The notes beneath the pieces are model-generated. The model was not told where the DNA came from, searched no databases, and was given only the letters and a program-made list of their open reading frames with translations. A DNA stretch of 64,000 bases from Alphaproteobacteria bacterium. Its GTDB lineage: Bacteria > Pseudomonadota > Alphaproteobacteria > GCA-2731375. This document shows, piece by piece, positions 1 to 9,623 of the stretch. The position numbers were made by a program, and so were the translations under genes. Each line of letters begins with the position of its first letter. Positions within the stretch are counted from its first letter, which is position 1. The DNA lies in NCBI GenBank assembly GCA_016776605.1, contig JADHTB010000007.1:62001-126000 (forward strand). The letters run 5' to 3'.

Positions 1-2
1 AG

Positions 3-1274
3 CTGATCGCCGATCTGGACCTCGGCGAGGAAGACGGCACGGAATCCGACGATCTGGAAGATAGTCCGGAAAACGACGAAGAAGAAATGGCCGACGGCGA
101 GGGCGAAGGCGACGGCGGTGAGGGCGCCGCCGATGACGGCGGCGATCCGGATGGTTCGGATTCCGAAGACGGCTCGGCCGATGGCGATGCCGAGGCCGAC
201 TCCGAGATGGAAGCCGAAGACGCCGATGCCATGTCGGGCAGCGAGGAACCAGGCCGGGGGCGGCGGCAGTGGCGGCCCGGCGACATGCTGCCGGAAAACC
301 CGAACGAACCCCCATACCGGTTCTTTACGGATGAATTCGACGAGATTGTCGATGCCGTGGATCTGTGCGATGTCGAGGAACTTGGGCGCCTACGGGCCTA
401 CCTGGACCAACAGCTTTCCAACATGCAGGGCGTCGTGGCGCGCCTGGCCAACCGTCTGCAGCGGCGCCTGATGGCAAAGCAGACGCGTAGCTGGGAATTC
501 GATCTGGAAGAAGGCATGCTGGATGCGGGCAAGCTGTCACGCATCCTCACCGATCCCCTGCTGCCCCTGTCGTTCAAGAAGGAACAGGACACGGATTTCC
601 GCGATACCGTGGTTACGCTGCTGATCGACAATTCCGGTTCCATGCGTGGCCGGCCGATCACGGTGGCCGCCATGTGCGCCGATATTCTGGCCCGCACTTT
701 GGAACGCTGCGCGGTCAAGGTAGAGATCCTGGGCTTTACCACCCGGGCCTGGAAAGGCGGCCAGAGCCGGGAAAAATGGCTGCGCGAGGGCAAACCGGCG
801 GCGCCCGGACGGCTGAACGATCTGCGTCACATCATCTACAAAAGTGCCGATGCGCCCTGGCGCCGGGCCCGGCGTGGTCTTGGCCTGATGATGCGGGAAG
901 GCCTGTTGAAGGAAAACATCGACGGCGAAGCGCTAATTTGGGCCCATAACCGCCTGGTTCACCGGCCCGAACAGCGGCGCATTCTGATGGTGATATCCGA
1001 TGGCGCGCCGGTCGACGATTCAACTCTATCGGTGAATGCCGGCAACTATCTGGAAAAGCATCTGCGCGCGGCGATTAATTGGATCGAAACCCAATCGCCC
1101 GTGGAGTTGATTGCCATCGGCATCGGCCATGACGTCACCCGCTATTACCAGCGCGCGGTCACCATCGTGGATGCCGAACAATTGGGCGGCGCCATGATGG
1201 ACAAACTGGCCGAATTGTTCGATGACGAGGCGAAGAGTGGCCAACGGTCATCGCCGCGCCGCAGAGTGGCCTAA
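3..1274 (+). CDS. cobT: Cobaltochelatase subunit CobT, 3' part (5' end outside window)
   Basis: CobT works with CobS as the AAA+/VWA chaperone pair that drives cobalt insertion by CobN in aerobic cobalamin synthesis. The frame is open from base 3, so the start lies upstream; 423 residues are visible. Seen here: a long Asp/Glu-rich linker over roughly the first 80 residues, then a C-terminal von Willebrand A domain with the MIDAS motif DNSGSMRG and the later sequence [13 protein letters not shown], as in CobT. The acidic linker followed by a VWA domain is the usual CobT layout. The next gene is the phytase-like protein, then rpmB on the other strand, an arrangement I recall from several alphaproteobacteria. 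An internal ATG at base 87 falls inside the acidic linker and is unlikely to be the real start. Confidence 0.93.
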   Translation: MIADLDLGEEDGTESDDLEDSPENDEEEMADGEGEGDGGEGAADDGGDPDGSDSEDGSADGDAEADSEMEAEDADAMSGSEEPGRGRRQWRPGDMLPENPNEPPYRFFTDEFDEIVDAVDLCDVEELGRLRAYLDQQLSNMQGVVARLANRLQRRLMAKQTRSWEFDLEEGMLDAGKLSRILTDPLLPLSFKKEQDTDFRDTVVTLLIDNSGSMRGRPITVAAMCADILARTLERCAVKVEILGFTTRAWKGGQSREKWLREGKPAAPGRLNDLRHIIYKSADAPWRRARRGLGLMMREGLLKENIDGEALIWAHNRLVHRPEQRRILMVISDGAPVDDSTLSVNAGNYLEKHLRAAINWIETQSPVELIAIGIGHDVTRYYQRAVTIVDAEQLGGAMMDKLAELFDDEAKSGQRSSPRRRVA

Positions 1275-1315
1275 ACCAGGCCGCCTGAATCAGTCATCAC
1301 TCAGCGCGCCACGGC

Positions 1316-1430
1316 CTAGAGAAATTTTCAATCAATCGGAGTCGCTCTCGCGACTTAAGTGATTGGTTCAATTGCTCTATTTTTAAGAATTTGAGCGCAT
1401 TTTCTTTGAATACGCTCAAATAGGCGGATA
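1316..1430 (+). repeat. Palindromic intergenic repeat, family 2, copy a
   Basis: The core runs from CTAGAGAAATT (1316) to AATTGCTCTA (ending 1379), so its ends are inverted repeats. It contains a perfect AGTCGC-TCTC-GCGACT hairpin. A second hairpin follows (TTTGAGCG ... CGCTCAAA). The same sequence recurs inverted at 13059-13158 and shortened at 60463-60511. It fills almost the whole space between cobT and the next gene, so it must contain or border that gene's promoter or the cobT terminator. Confidence 0.85.
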
Positions 1431-1435
1431 CCGGG

Positions 1436-2473
1436 ATGAACGCGCCGAAACATATCGCCATCATTAGCGTGCTGCTGGTTAGCGTGGTACTGGGCACGCT
1501 GTTGTCGAACTGCGCCCTGCCGCCCCTGGCTGAACCGCTGAATAGACAGCCGCGGATTAATACCCAAGCCATTTTTTTGAACCCGGAACGGCATAGTCAG
1601 AGCCGCGTCGGCAAGCTGGAATTCCGCGCCGGTTTTGTCTTGAGCAGCGATTCGGCGAATTTTGGCGGCTTTTCAGGCTTGAGCCTGTCACCGGACGGCG
1701 GTGAATTGATCGCCGTATCCGATCGCGGTGATCTACTACGCGCCCGGCTGCTGCGGGATGCCACGGGCCGGCTGCAAGGTTTAAGCGGGGCGGAGATGTA
1801 CCGCCTGCGCGGCGTTGATGGCCAGCCGTTGTCCCAGCGCCTGAACAAGCGGGACCAGGATTCCGAGGCGGTGGAAAGGCTTGACGACGGCAGCTATCTG
1901 GTCAGCTTCGAGGTCCGCCACCGGGTGCTGCGCTATGCCAACCTTTTGGGACAGCCAAGCCTGTTCGCCATCCCGCCCGGCATCGCCGAGGCGCCCCGCA
2001 ATGGTGGCCTGGAGGCCATGGCGCCCCTGCCGGACGGCCGGGTTCTGGTGTTGAGCGAAAAATTCCGCACCCATAAAAATGGCAGCGATAGAAACGGCGA
2101 CTACATCGGCTGGTTGCTGGCGGCGAACGGGCAAAGCCTGGGTCAGGTCTATTGGCCGGGTGCGGGCCTCTTTCGCCCGACGGACCTGGCCGCCCTGCCC
2201 AATGGTGATGTGCTTTTACTACAGCGGCGCTTTACCTTGGTCGGCGGCGGCGCGGCGCGGCTATCGCGCATCCCAGCGGCGCGGATTAAAGCCGGCGGAC
2301 GGCTGATCGGCGAAGAGCTGGCCCAACTGGCACTCCCCTTGTCGGTGGATAATTTTGAAGGCTTGGCGATCGACCGCGACCCTGGCGGTGGCTGGTTGAT
2401 CTATTTGCTGTCAGACGACAATTTCAACCCGCTGCAACGCACATTGCTGTTGCAATTTCACCTGGCAGACTAG
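1436..2473 (+). CDS. Esterase-like activity of phytase family protein, probable lipoprotein
   Basis: 345 residues. The N-terminus is a hydrophobic segment ending in a lipobox-like stretch (VLGTLLSNCALPP), suggesting export and lipid attachment at the Cys near residue 26. The rest matches the phytase-like beta-propeller family (PF13449/COG4246): GGFSGLSLSPDGGELIAVSD near residues 75-95, SEAVERLDDG, GLEAMAPLPDGR and a final NFEGLAIDRDPGG. The biochemical substrate is not established for this family. It starts at an ATG only six bases after a palindromic repeat, and its TAG stop lies in a 17-bp tandem repeat shared with the convergent rpmB gene. Family assignment is firm; function is not. Confidence 0.82.
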   Translation: MNAPKHIAIISVLLVSVVLGTLLSNCALPPLAEPLNRQPRINTQAIFLNPERHSQSRVGKLEFRAGFVLSSDSANFGGFSGLSLSPDGGELIAVSDRGDLLRARLLRDATGRLQGLSGAEMYRLRGVDGQPLSQRLNKRDQDSEAVERLDDGSYLVSFEVRHRVLRYANLLGQPSLFAIPPGIAEAPRNGGLEAMAPLPDGRVLVLSEKFRTHKNGSDRNGDYIGWLLAANGQSLGQVYWPGAGLFRPTDLAALPNGDVLLLQRRFTLVGGGAARLSRIPAARIKAGGRLIGEELAQLALPLSVDNFEGLAIDRDPGGGWLIYLLSDDNFNPLQRTLLLQFHLAD

Positions 2474-2524
2474 TTCAGAGGGCGGATTAGTTCGGGTGGA
2501 AGACTAGTTCGGATGGCAGACTAG
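2464..2524. repeat. 17-bp degenerate tandem repeat spanning two convergent stop codons
   Basis: Units at 2464-2480, 2481-2497, 2498-2514 and a partial unit at 2515-2524, of the form GGCAGACTAGTTCRGAK. Units 1, 3 and 4 carry CTAG, which reads as TAG on both strands; the first provides the stop of the upstream plus-strand gene and the last the stop of rpmB on the minus strand. Confidence 0.8.
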
Positions 2525-2829
2525 GCCGCGGCTGTCACCGCGGCGGCCCCATCCGTCACTTTTTCCACGGCGCGTTTCAGGCGGCGGGCCTTGAGGGAAA
2601 GCTGAGTATCCTTGGCGGCGGTCAGAAAGGCGTCCAGACCGCCCTTTTTCTCGACCGTACGCAGGGTGCTGACACAAACCTTCAAACGGACAGCACGGCC
2701 CAGCGCATCAGAGTGCAGGGCTATTTCCTGTACATTTGGCAGGAACCGCCGACGTGTCTTATTATGGGCATGCGAGACATTATTACCCGTCATCACGCCT
2801 TTTCCGGTAAGTTCACAACGCCGCGCCAT
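2521..2829 (-). CDS. rpmB: 50S ribosomal protein L28
   Basis: 102 residues with the L28 signature: [20 protein letters not shown] at the start, followed by [11 protein letters not shown] and [16 protein letters not shown]. It is a structural protein of the large ribosomal subunit. The alpha-helical, Ala-rich C-terminus is typical of alphaproteobacterial L28. The gene is monocistronic, convergent with the phytase-like gene and divergent from the NTF2-like gene, so its promoter lies in 2830-2951. A TAGGAT purine-rich segment sits about 9 bases before the ATG. Confidence 0.97.
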   Translation of the reverse strand: MARRCELTGKGVMTGNNVSHAHNKTRRRFLPNVQEIALHSDALGRAVRLKVCVSTLRTVEKKGGLDAFLTAAKDTQLSLKARRLKRAVEKVTDGAAAVTAAA

Positions 2830-2951
2830 AGCTTAATCATCCTAAAAGTTCCAGCGGCGGAAGTACCGACGGAGCGGCGTTTTTTAAGCAAATGGACCGC
2901 AAACGTCAAGCACGTTGGTAAGATAGCCAGAGAAAAGAAAGCGAAAACATT

Positions 2952-3425
2952 ATGCAGCCGAGTTTTACCGAAATTTTAGACGCCTTTACCACGGCGGTCG
3001 AAACCGCCGACGGGCCTCGATTCAGCGCGCTTTTCACCGAGGATGGCATCTACGATGACGTCTTTTATGGCGAATACCGCGGGCGCGAGGCCATTGCTGA
3101 AATGCTGGTCGGCCGATTTCATCGGGATGGGGAAAATTTCCTCTGGCGGATGCTCGACCCGGTCGACAACGGCACGCATGGCTATGCCCGCTGGCTGTTC
3201 AGTTATGACTGCAAATTGCCCCATATCAAGGGCAAGCGCATCTTCATGGACGGGGTGGGTTTGTTCGAACTGCGCGACGGCCTGATATCCCGCTACGAAG
3301 ATGCGGTGCGCACGGCGGAAATGATGTATCAATTGGAAATGCCCCGCGAAAAACAAACCAGGGTGGTCAGCAAAATGCTGCACAAGCAACTGTCCCACCC
3401 GGGCTGGGCCGAACATCAAAAATAG
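2952..3425 (+). CDS. Nuclear transport factor 2 / SnoaL-like family protein
   Basis: 157 residues forming a single NTF2-like cone fold: an N-terminal helix (FTEILDAFTTAVETADGPRF), the motif LFTEDGIYDDVFYGEYRGREAIAEML cut here as two strands and a helix, then beta strands ending in GVGLFELRDGLISRYED. Such proteins are small hydratases, isomerases or ligand-binding domains; the exact reaction cannot be read from sequence. It ends six bases before the convergent meaB stop. Ribosome binding: GAAAAGAAAGCGAAAAC lies upstream, a weak site. Confidence 0.75.
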   Translation: MQPSFTEILDAFTTAVETADGPRFSALFTEDGIYDDVFYGEYRGREAIAEMLVGRFHRDGENFLWRMLDPVDNGTHGYARWLFSYDCKLPHIKGKRIFMDGVGLFELRDGLISRYEDAVRTAEMMYQLEMPREKQTRVVSKMLHKQLSHPGWAEHQK

Positions 3426-3431
3426 GTTGCC

Positions 3432-4430
3432 TTAAGGTTCTTCCGCGCGGCGCAGAAAGGCCGCCAATATTTCCCGTGCGGCGGCCGAGGGGGCAATTTC
3501 GCCTCTTGCCACCTGTTCTTCGCGCGCCGCGATCAGGGGAGCGAGGTGCGGGTCCGATTTCAGCTCGACCATCAGGTCATCCTGGATTTCTTCCCACAGC
3601 CAGCGCCGCGCCTGGGCGGCGCGGCCCGCTTGTCTGCCTTTGCCAACGTTCAGGGCCGTCTGGAAAGACTGCACCGCCTGCCAGATTTCCGCCAACCCCT
3701 GCCGTTGCAATGCCGAGACCAAGAGCACTTCGGCCCGCCAGGCAGTGGTTTTTGGCCGGATCAGGTTTAGGGCGTTGCGGTAATCAGCCGCCGCATGATT
3801 GGCCGCGTGGAGCAAGCCGCCGTCAGCCTTATTGACCACCAACAAATCAGCCAGTTCCATGATGCCGCGCTTGATGCCCTGTAACTCATCGCCCCCACCC
3901 GGTGCCAATAGCAGCAGGAACATATCCACCATATCGGCAACGGCATATTCCGATTGGCCCACGCCCACAGTTTCGACGATGGTAATGTCATAGCCGGCGG
4001 CCTCCACCAGGGCCATCGCCTCGCGGGTGCGCCGGGCGACGCCGCCGAGGGAACGGCCCGCGGGCGTCGGCCGGATGAAAGCGTTGGGGTCGCGGGCCAA
4101 CAAAGGCATGCGGGTTTTATCACCCAGGATCGAGCCGCCCGTGCGCGAGGACGAAGGATCCACCGCCAGCACCGCGACCCGCCGCCCCAGCGCCGTCAGA
4201 TGGCCGCCAAAGGCCTCGATAAAGGTGGATTTACCAACCCCCGGCGCCCCGGTAATGCCCAGCCGGATAGAGCCCTCCCGTGCAGCCGGCAACACCGTCA
4301 ACAGAGCCTCGGCCAGGGCGCGGTGTTCGGGCCGGGTGGATTCCACAAGTGTGATGGCGCGGGCCAGGGCACGCCGGTCGCCCGCCGCCAAAGCCGCTGC
4401 CAGGGTGGCTATATCAAGATCATTGCTCAT
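3432..4430 (-). CDS. meaB: Methylmalonyl-CoA mutase-associated GTPase MeaB (ArgK family)
   Basis: 332 residues. MeaB is a SIMIBI-class GTPase that gates adenosylcobalamin loading and protects methylmalonyl-CoA mutase from inactivation. Visible motifs: Walker [16 protein letters not shown] near residue 60, [19 protein letters not shown] (switch I region), [11 protein letters not shown] and the guanine-specificity motif VNKADG. Length is normal for the family. The mutase itself is not adjacent, but cobT at the window start shows the organism makes its own cobalamin. The gene is convergent with the NTF2-like gene. Confidence 0.95.
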   Translation of the reverse strand: MSNDLDIATLAAALAAGDRRALARAITLVESTRPEHRALAEALLTVLPAAREGSIRLGITGAPGVGKSTFIEAFGGHLTALGRRVAVLAVDPSSSRTGGSILGDKTRMPLLARDPNAFIRPTPAGRSLGGVARRTREAMALVEAAGYDITIVETVGVGQSEYAVADMVDMFLLLLAPGGGDELQGIKRGIMELADLLVVNKADGGLLHAANHAAADYRNALNLIRPKTTAWRAEVLLVSALQRQGLAEIWQAVQSFQTALNVGKGRQAGRAAQARRWLWEEIQDDLMVELKSDPHLAPLIAAREEQVARGEIAPSAAAREILAAFLRRAEEP

Positions 4431-4488
4431 TCCAGGCGCACCATAGCGAAGGGAACCCGCGGGGCCAAGATATCCACGGTTCGCACCA

Positions 4489-5577
4489 CTAATTATGAGG
4501 ACGCAACAGGCCGGTCAGGCGTTGCCAGTTGCGCCGCATGGCGACGCTGGGCTCGGCGCACAATAACCATTCCCGCCTGGCGCGGGCCAAGGCACTGCTG
4601 TCGGTTGGAAACAAGGCCGCATAGTCCGCCACCGCACGCTCAAATTCCGCCCCCCCCGCATGCATTAGGTGTTCGGGCACGGCACGGGTGTCGGCGCCAA
4701 GACGCTTCAGGATGGCCAAAAAGGCACGCACCGGCTTTTCCACCCGGCCTGGGCGCAAGCGCCCCTCGAATTCCCGCCAATCCACCTCGCCGCCATTTTG
4801 CTGCAACAACCGGGCTGCATCGATCAGGGATTTCGCTGTTGACGGGCCAAACAGATCGCGGGCGGCATGGCTGGCGGACAACAGCAGCATGTGGGTGACG
4901 CTGGGCACCCAAATATCGCCATCGGCGGTGGCAATGCTGCGGGCAGCGGCGAAAACAGCGGCGCTGGAAAGGCCCAGATGCAGGGGCCAGGCATCGGGGT
5001 GGACGTGTAAATCAATATTGCTGGCGCCATCCGCACTGGTCAGGGGCAAGTGCGATGCATCGGAAAGGAAGCCCCAGGGAGAACGCGCCTCGGCCTGATA
5101 AAAGCCCAATCCGGCCGCGTGGTAGAGCGCCACCAGACGACCGTGGTCAACGTCGGCGACCAGCAGGTCGGCATCCGACATGGTACGCAGATCGGGGTCG
5201 GGGTAAAACAAATGCGCCGCCGCCAGGCCCTTCAGGCAAATCACCTTGACGCCATGGAGAGCCGCATGACGGACCCATCGCAGGCCATCGGCACGGCGAA
5301 ACCTGTTTGCCAGCCGGCTTTGGGTAACATCACCGTCCGCCAACGTTATATCGGTGTCATGCAGCAAATGCCGGGCCAAGGCGGGACCGATCAGGTCCAC
5401 CAGCCGATCCAACAAGGCCGGGGTGATATCCTGCACATCGGTCTGTTTGCCTGCCAACAACAAAGGCCATGGCCCCGGCCCGCTCTCCGGCCCGCTCCCC
5501 AACCCGATCCCCAACTCGTTCATGGCGCGGCCCCGGTCATGGCGTAGCTGCGCCCAACACGCTTCGAACTGGCCCAT
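4489..5577 (-). CDS. Nucleotidyltransferase family protein (PF14907-like)
   Basis: 362 residues resembling the uncharacterised nucleotidyltransferase family often found in polysaccharide loci. The region [20 protein letters not shown] followed by TMSDADLLV (about residues 115-150) fits the NTase core pattern with a D-x-D metal site; a third acidic residue may come from [13 protein letters not shown]. The C-terminus is helical. It lies between meaB and the exopolysaccharide genes and is transcribed away from the FecR gene, so it may or may not belong to that locus. The Gly/Pro-rich stretch near residues 25-37 suggests the real start could be a downstream codon. Target unknown. Confidence 0.7.
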   Translation of the reverse strand: MGQFEACWAQLRHDRGRAMNELGIGLGSGPESGPGPWPLLLAGKQTDVQDITPALLDRLVDLIGPALARHLLHDTDITLADGDVTQSRLANRFRRADGLRWVRHAALHGVKVICLKGLAAAHLFYPDPDLRTMSDADLLVADVDHGRLVALYHAAGLGFYQAEARSPWGFLSDASHLPLTSADGASNIDLHVHPDAWPLHLGLSSAAVFAAARSIATADGDIWVPSVTHMLLLSASHAARDLFGPSTAKSLIDAARLLQQNGGEVDWREFEGRLRPGRVEKPVRAFLAILKRLGADTRAVPEHLMHAGGAEFERAVADYAALFPTDSSALARARREWLLCAEPSVAMRRNWQRLTGLLRPHN

Positions 5578-5833
5578 TTTGACGCATCTCGGCGGGCCTC
5601 CACGGGTCAGGCGCGTCCCCGTGTTTGCTGTTTCTTAATATTTCCGCCAAAGACTGCATCATTGGAACTGTTTTTGCATATAATTTGCCGGCTTGCGCGG
5701 ATTTTTGACGGCCATTGACGAAGGCGCCCGAAGAGACCAAGTATGCTATGCTAATGTATATTTTTTGCGCCCTTCGGGCGTGGCCGCCATTTTCCAGAGC
5801 GCCATGACATGGCGCGCCGCTGGGGAGCTTGAT

Positions 5834-7612
5834 ATGAGCCTGCTGTTTCGGGGTTTGCAAGGCGCCATTCTGATGGGGGTGGTTTGCGCCCTGATGATCG
5901 CCGCCAATCCAAGCCCTGCCGCCGCACAGGGTATTTCCTCCGCGGCCGCGGTGGCTGGGGCGGTCAGCGGTACGCCAGAAGGCCAGAAAGTGCTACGGCA
6001 ATATCTGTCCCAGTTCAGCGGCCGGCCCGAGCAGATGGAAAAGAAAACCGGCGATCTGATCAAGGCCTTGGGCAAATCCAAGATTGCCGCCGACCCGATT
6101 GCCCTGCAAGGGGCCATTACCTCCATCTCCCAAGCCAGCCGTCAGGCGTTGTTCGCGACACCCATTGCCGGGGTTAAAATGACGCGCAATTTCCGGCTGT
6201 CGCCACGTTCAATTGGCTTTGACTTTGGCTCCCCGGATTCGAACACCATGGCCAACTTCCAACACGTTACCGCCACGGACAAGCGGCTGACCGGTAAAAA
6301 CCGCCGGGCCTTGCGCCGACCGTCCCGCAATGATCTGTTATCCGACGGCGTGGTCAACGTGCAAAAATTTACAGCTGATATTCCCAACGGGAAATGGCGC
6401 GTCGTACTTTTGACCGACAATCTGGGCATCGGCAAAAACCTACAGAATCCGCTGGGCAAAGAGGTCAAAATCAATGGCAAGGGCACGAAAATTGCCCAGA
6501 CAAGTCCTGCCCAGTGGCTCTCAAACGGCGTTCTTTCAGGCCACAAGGCGGAACTAGCCCGTACGGGCCGCAATTTGGAAAAAGCACTTCCCGAGATCGG
6601 CGCGCAGGCCTCTCTTTCCGGCGACAGCAAGGGCGATGGGGAAACTTCAGGCCCGCCTTCGGTTGGGCGTGCGGACAATATCGTCGCCGTGGTACGTGGC
6701 GAATTGCCGACCAAAACCCGCTATCTGAGCATCACGGACAGGGTTTTCAGCAACGAGAAAATCAGCACCGACACCAGCAGCGCCGTGCGCCTGATATTCC
6801 TCGACAATTCAATAATTTCCATAGGCGCGAATTCATCTGTAACCCTGGACAAATTCGTCTTTGACCCTTCCGGCAGAAAATCCCGGGTTGCCCTGTCGCT
6901 GAGCAAGGGTGTGATGCGGTTCGTCACGGGCAATCTGTCAAAGGAACGGTATTCCATTCGGACGCCAACCGCCACGATGGGCATCAGGGGCACTATTCTG
7001 GAGATCACGGTGGCCAGCAACGGAACGACAACCACATCGGTTGTCGAAGGCGAAGCGTCGGTCAATTCCGCCGGTCAGAGACGAACGGTGAGGTCAGGAT
7101 TCTCGACCACCGTCGTGCGGGGCAAGCCACCCACCCCTCCAAAGGCCATTCCACCCGCGCGGCCGCAGGTAAAAGCGATGAAAACGGCCCTGGGCGCCGA
7201 ACCGGACCTTAAAAAGGAAGCCGAGAAGGCCGAGATACAGGGCAGTCCCGCCGAAAGCAAGAAACCAGTGGCCGACGATGTGGGATCTGGCGGTATGATT
7301 ATTATCGAAGCCGAAGTCGTGGATGGTAAATTGATCATCGATCTTGGTAAGCTGGGTGGTGATTCGACCTATTTGACGGCCATCATTGTTGAACCGGCGG
7401 ATGAAGAGAGCAATCTCGATCTTCGCGAAGAGGTGAAGGAATATTATGAGGAGGACGGCAAACGCCTGGCCGCCACCAATGCCAAGATCGATGAACAGAT
7501 TGGCGCTGTCCTATCGGAAATCGCCACAGCCGCCGGGCCACAGCAGATTGCCGAGGCATTGGGAATTGAGAAATCAGCCAAGGAGCCAAACCTTCAGGCA
7601 TCACCGAACTGA
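5834..7612 (+). CDS. FecR domain-containing secreted protein at the head of the exopolysaccharide operon
   Basis: 592 residues from the ATG at 5834, chosen because GGGGAG lies 6 bases upstream and the protein then begins with a clean signal peptide ending ANPSPAAAQ. An in-frame start 141 bases upstream is less likely. The middle holds a FecR domain: TRYLSITDRVFSNEKISTD, SSAVRLIFLDNSIISIG and TPTATMGIRGTILEI (about residues 295-410). A Pro/Lys-rich linker and an acidic C-terminal helical region follow. FecR domains here are periplasmic, not the TonB-coupled sigma regulators. It is followed after 19 bases by a beta-barrel gene, so the two are probably co-expressed. Confidence 0.82.
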   Translation: MSLLFRGLQGAILMGVVCALMIAANPSPAAAQGISSAAAVAGAVSGTPEGQKVLRQYLSQFSGRPEQMEKKTGDLIKALGKSKIAADPIALQGAITSISQASRQALFATPIAGVKMTRNFRLSPRSIGFDFGSPDSNTMANFQHVTATDKRLTGKNRRALRRPSRNDLLSDGVVNVQKFTADIPNGKWRVVLLTDNLGIGKNLQNPLGKEVKINGKGTKIAQTSPAQWLSNGVLSGHKAELARTGRNLEKALPEIGAQASLSGDSKGDGETSGPPSVGRADNIVAVVRGELPTKTRYLSITDRVFSNEKISTDTSSAVRLIFLDNSIISIGANSSVTLDKFVFDPSGRKSRVALSLSKGVMRFVTGNLSKERYSIRTPTATMGIRGTILEITVASNGTTTTSVVEGEASVNSAGQRRTVRSGFSTTVVRGKPPTPPKAIPPARPQVKAMKTALGAEPDLKKEAEKAEIQGSPAESKKPVADDVGSGGMIIIEAEVVDGKLIIDLGKLGGDSTYLTAIIVEPADEESNLDLREEVKEYYEEDGKRLAATNAKIDEQIGAVLSEIATAAGPQQIAEALGIEKSAKEPNLQASPN

Positions 7613-7631
7613 AGCGGGTCAGTGGGGCGCA

Positions 7632-9041
7632 GTGGGGCGGCGCCTGGGCGCGCTTTGGCTGCTGGTCTGTGCCGCCACCTGGGGCGCGGGCGGGGTGGCC
7701 CAAGCGCAACAGATCATCGCCGTCAGCCAGGATTTCTCCTCTCAGGCCGAGGCAGTGCAGGAGTCCGTAAACAACCAGCCCCGGCCCGAGTATCAACCAA
7801 TTGGCATCCGTCTGGGTCAATTTCTGAATTTTTGGGACAGCCCATTTTCTGCGCAAACCATTCCAGATCCGGCATTGACGCAGTTGCGCCCTGATGCGGC
7901 ACCCAAGAATTCAGCGATGGGTTTGCGCGACAGCCAAGTGGACAGCTTTCTGTTACGGCCCAGTCTGGAAGCGGATCTGGTTTTTGACGATAATTTATTC
8001 CGGGTGGCGCAAAATGCGGATGCCGAAAAGATTTATATACTGCGCCCGACACTCACCCTTGACTCCGATTGGCTGAACCATGCGTTGACGGCCCAGATTG
8101 GCGGTGAACTTGGCCGCCACCAGGATTTCGGTGGCGAAGATTACAACGATTTTTTCATATCGGCCGGGCCGCGGATTGATGTCGATGAATACACGGTCCT
8201 GAACCTGAATTTGGGCTATGCCAACACCCATGTGGCACGTGGTTCAACCGACGATCAGTTGGAAGGATCGGAACCATCAATCGATACGGCCCTGACGGTG
8301 CAGGCCGATTGGCGGTATCAATCAGACAAATATTCTACCCGCCTGCTTTACGATTTCCTGCAGTCGGATGCCAAAGACAATGACGCGATAGAACGTGATT
8401 TTCTCGATTTGCGCAGCCATACGTGGGTATTCCGTCAAGGCTACGAATTCACCGCTGGCACGACCGTCTGGCTGCAACCAGGGTTGGAGCTTGTCGACTA
8501 CCAGCAGTCCCGCGACGACACCGGTCTGGTGCGCGACAATCAGGGCTGGACCTTGCTGGCGGGCCTGACAATTGATCGATCGGCGGTCAGCTTTCTGGAG
8601 CTGGGCCTGGGCGCTATGTCCCGCAGCTTCGAACAGGAGGATCAGGACGATTTTCTGGGCCTGGTTTACCAGGGCCGGCTGCTTTGGAACATCTCACCCC
8701 TCGTTACCCTGGATATCACCGCCGGGCGATCGGCACAGCTGGTGCAAAGCACGGTGTCGCCAATTGCCGTGGACGATAGCATCAGCCTGGAATTGGCCTG
8801 GGATCCCAGGGAATATTTGATTTTTGGCGCCACGGCCGCACTTACCTATTCGGACTACGAGACCCAGCCGGGCTCGGAGCGGGAGGAAGATACGGTGGCA
8901 ATCGGCTTCAATGTGCAGTATCTAATGAATGCTAACGTGTATTTCGAAGCAGCCTATGACTACACACAGCTCAATTCGTCCCTGGCGGGCAGTGATTATC
9001 AAAGTAACCTATTCAGGCTTCGGGCCGGGGTGCATTTATAA
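7632..9041 (+). CDS. Outer-membrane beta-barrel protein of the exopolysaccharide locus
   Basis: 469 residues from the GTG at 7632, chosen because it gives a standard signal peptide (GALWLLVCAATWGAGGVAQAQ, cut here after 21 residues or fewer) and lies 19 bases after the previous stop; a longer frame begins inside the FecR gene. The mature part is a run of amphipathic strands with many aromatic girdle residues (for example VFDDNLFRVAQNADAEKIY, WRYQSDKYSTRLLYDF) and ends in FRLRAGVHL, a typical outer-membrane beta-signal. Such proteins accompany Wza/Wzc-type export systems and may be the outer-membrane pore or anchor. Family assignment is by overall pattern only. Confidence 0.78.
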   Translation: MGRRLGALWLLVCAATWGAGGVAQAQQIIAVSQDFSSQAEAVQESVNNQPRPEYQPIGIRLGQFLNFWDSPFSAQTIPDPALTQLRPDAAPKNSAMGLRDSQVDSFLLRPSLEADLVFDDNLFRVAQNADAEKIYILRPTLTLDSDWLNHALTAQIGGELGRHQDFGGEDYNDFFISAGPRIDVDEYTVLNLNLGYANTHVARGSTDDQLEGSEPSIDTALTVQADWRYQSDKYSTRLLYDFLQSDAKDNDAIERDFLDLRSHTWVFRQGYEFTAGTTVWLQPGLELVDYQQSRDDTGLVRDNQGWTLLAGLTIDRSAVSFLELGLGAMSRSFEQEDQDDFLGLVYQGRLLWNISPLVTLDITAGRSAQLVQSTVSPIAVDDSISLELAWDPREYLIFGATAALTYSDYETQPGSEREEDTVAIGFNVQYLMNANVYFEAAYDYTQLNSSLAGSDYQSNLFRLRAGVHL

Positions 9042-9053
9042 GAGCATGACAGA

Positions 9054-9623
9054 ATGATGGTTCGGCGCCCAAGGCGTGATTGTTACAGCAGCGGTTTGAT
9101 AGTTGGATTACTGTTCCTGGCGGGACTGGTGCTGTTTTCTGGTGCGGCGCAAGCGCAACTTTCCGATTACCTTCTAGGCCCCGGGGACAAACTCAGCCTC
9201 AAAGTTTTTGGCCATGCGGATCTTTCCGGGCAGACCACGGTAGGCTCCGACGGCACCATCGCCGTGCCTCTGGTGGGGCAGGTCAAGGCCGCGTCCCTTA
9301 CTGTGCCGGAATTACAGGCGCAGATCGTAGCCAGATTGAACCGCGATTTTGTGGTCGATCCCAAAGTATCGATTGAGGTGCTGAACTATCGCCCCTTTTT
9401 CATCCTGGGCGAAGTCAAGAAAGCAGGCAAATACGATTATATCGTGGGCATTACGGTGCGTAAGGCCATCGCCATTGCAGAAGGTTATACCAGGCGCGCC
9501 AAGCACGACCCGGTTCTGTTGATTCGCGAAGACCGGCAAGGCACGCCGGTAAGGTATAAAGCGAATTTGAACACGCCGGTTCACCCCGGCGATACGATTG
9601 AGGTGGTGCGGCGGTTATTTTGA
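9054..9623 (+). CDS. Polysaccharide export protein, Wza type
   Basis: 189 residues: signal peptide (LIVGLLFLAGLVLFSGAAQA), then the polysaccharide export domain LLGPGDKLSLKVFGHADLSG with SDGTIAVPLVGQVKAA, and one SLBB domain starting FFILGEVKKAGKYDY. It lacks the long C-terminal amphipathic helix of E. coli Wza, like other short alphaproteobacterial members, so the preceding beta-barrel protein may provide the outer-membrane channel. Two adjacent ATG codons (9054, 9057) are both possible starts. It sits 12 bases after the barrel gene and 228 bases before the chain-length kinase start. Confidence 0.9.
   Translation: MMVRRPRRDCYSSGLIVGLLFLAGLVLFSGAAQAQLSDYLLGPGDKLSLKVFGHADLSGQTTVGSDGTIAVPLVGQVKAASLTVPELQAQIVARLNRDFVVDPKVSIEVLNYRPFFILGEVKKAGKYDYIVGITVRKAIAIAEGYTRRAKHDPVLLIREDRQGTPVRYKANLNTPVHPGDTIEVVRRLF

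Noticed and set aside
5705-5752. Two TTGACG boxes with TATGCT as a promoter for the FecR gene
   Set aside because: The 21- and 31-base spacings to TATGCT are too long for a sigma-70 promoter; not listed as a feature.
5761-5780. CGCCC-TTC-GGGCG hairpin next to a T-run, looking like a terminator
   Set aside because: The T-run precedes the hairpin on the plus strand and reads as an A-run after it on the minus strand, so neither direction fits an intrinsic terminator.
5693-5833. In-frame 47-codon extension of the FecR protein
   Set aside because: It lacks a ribosome binding site and would bury the signal peptide; the ATG at 5834 has GGGGAG upstream and a clean signal sequence.
7446-7631. Upstream extension of the beta-barrel gene into the FecR gene
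   Set aside because: The GTG at 7632 directly precedes a signal peptide; the extension overlaps 167 bases of another conserved gene and has no signal-peptide character.
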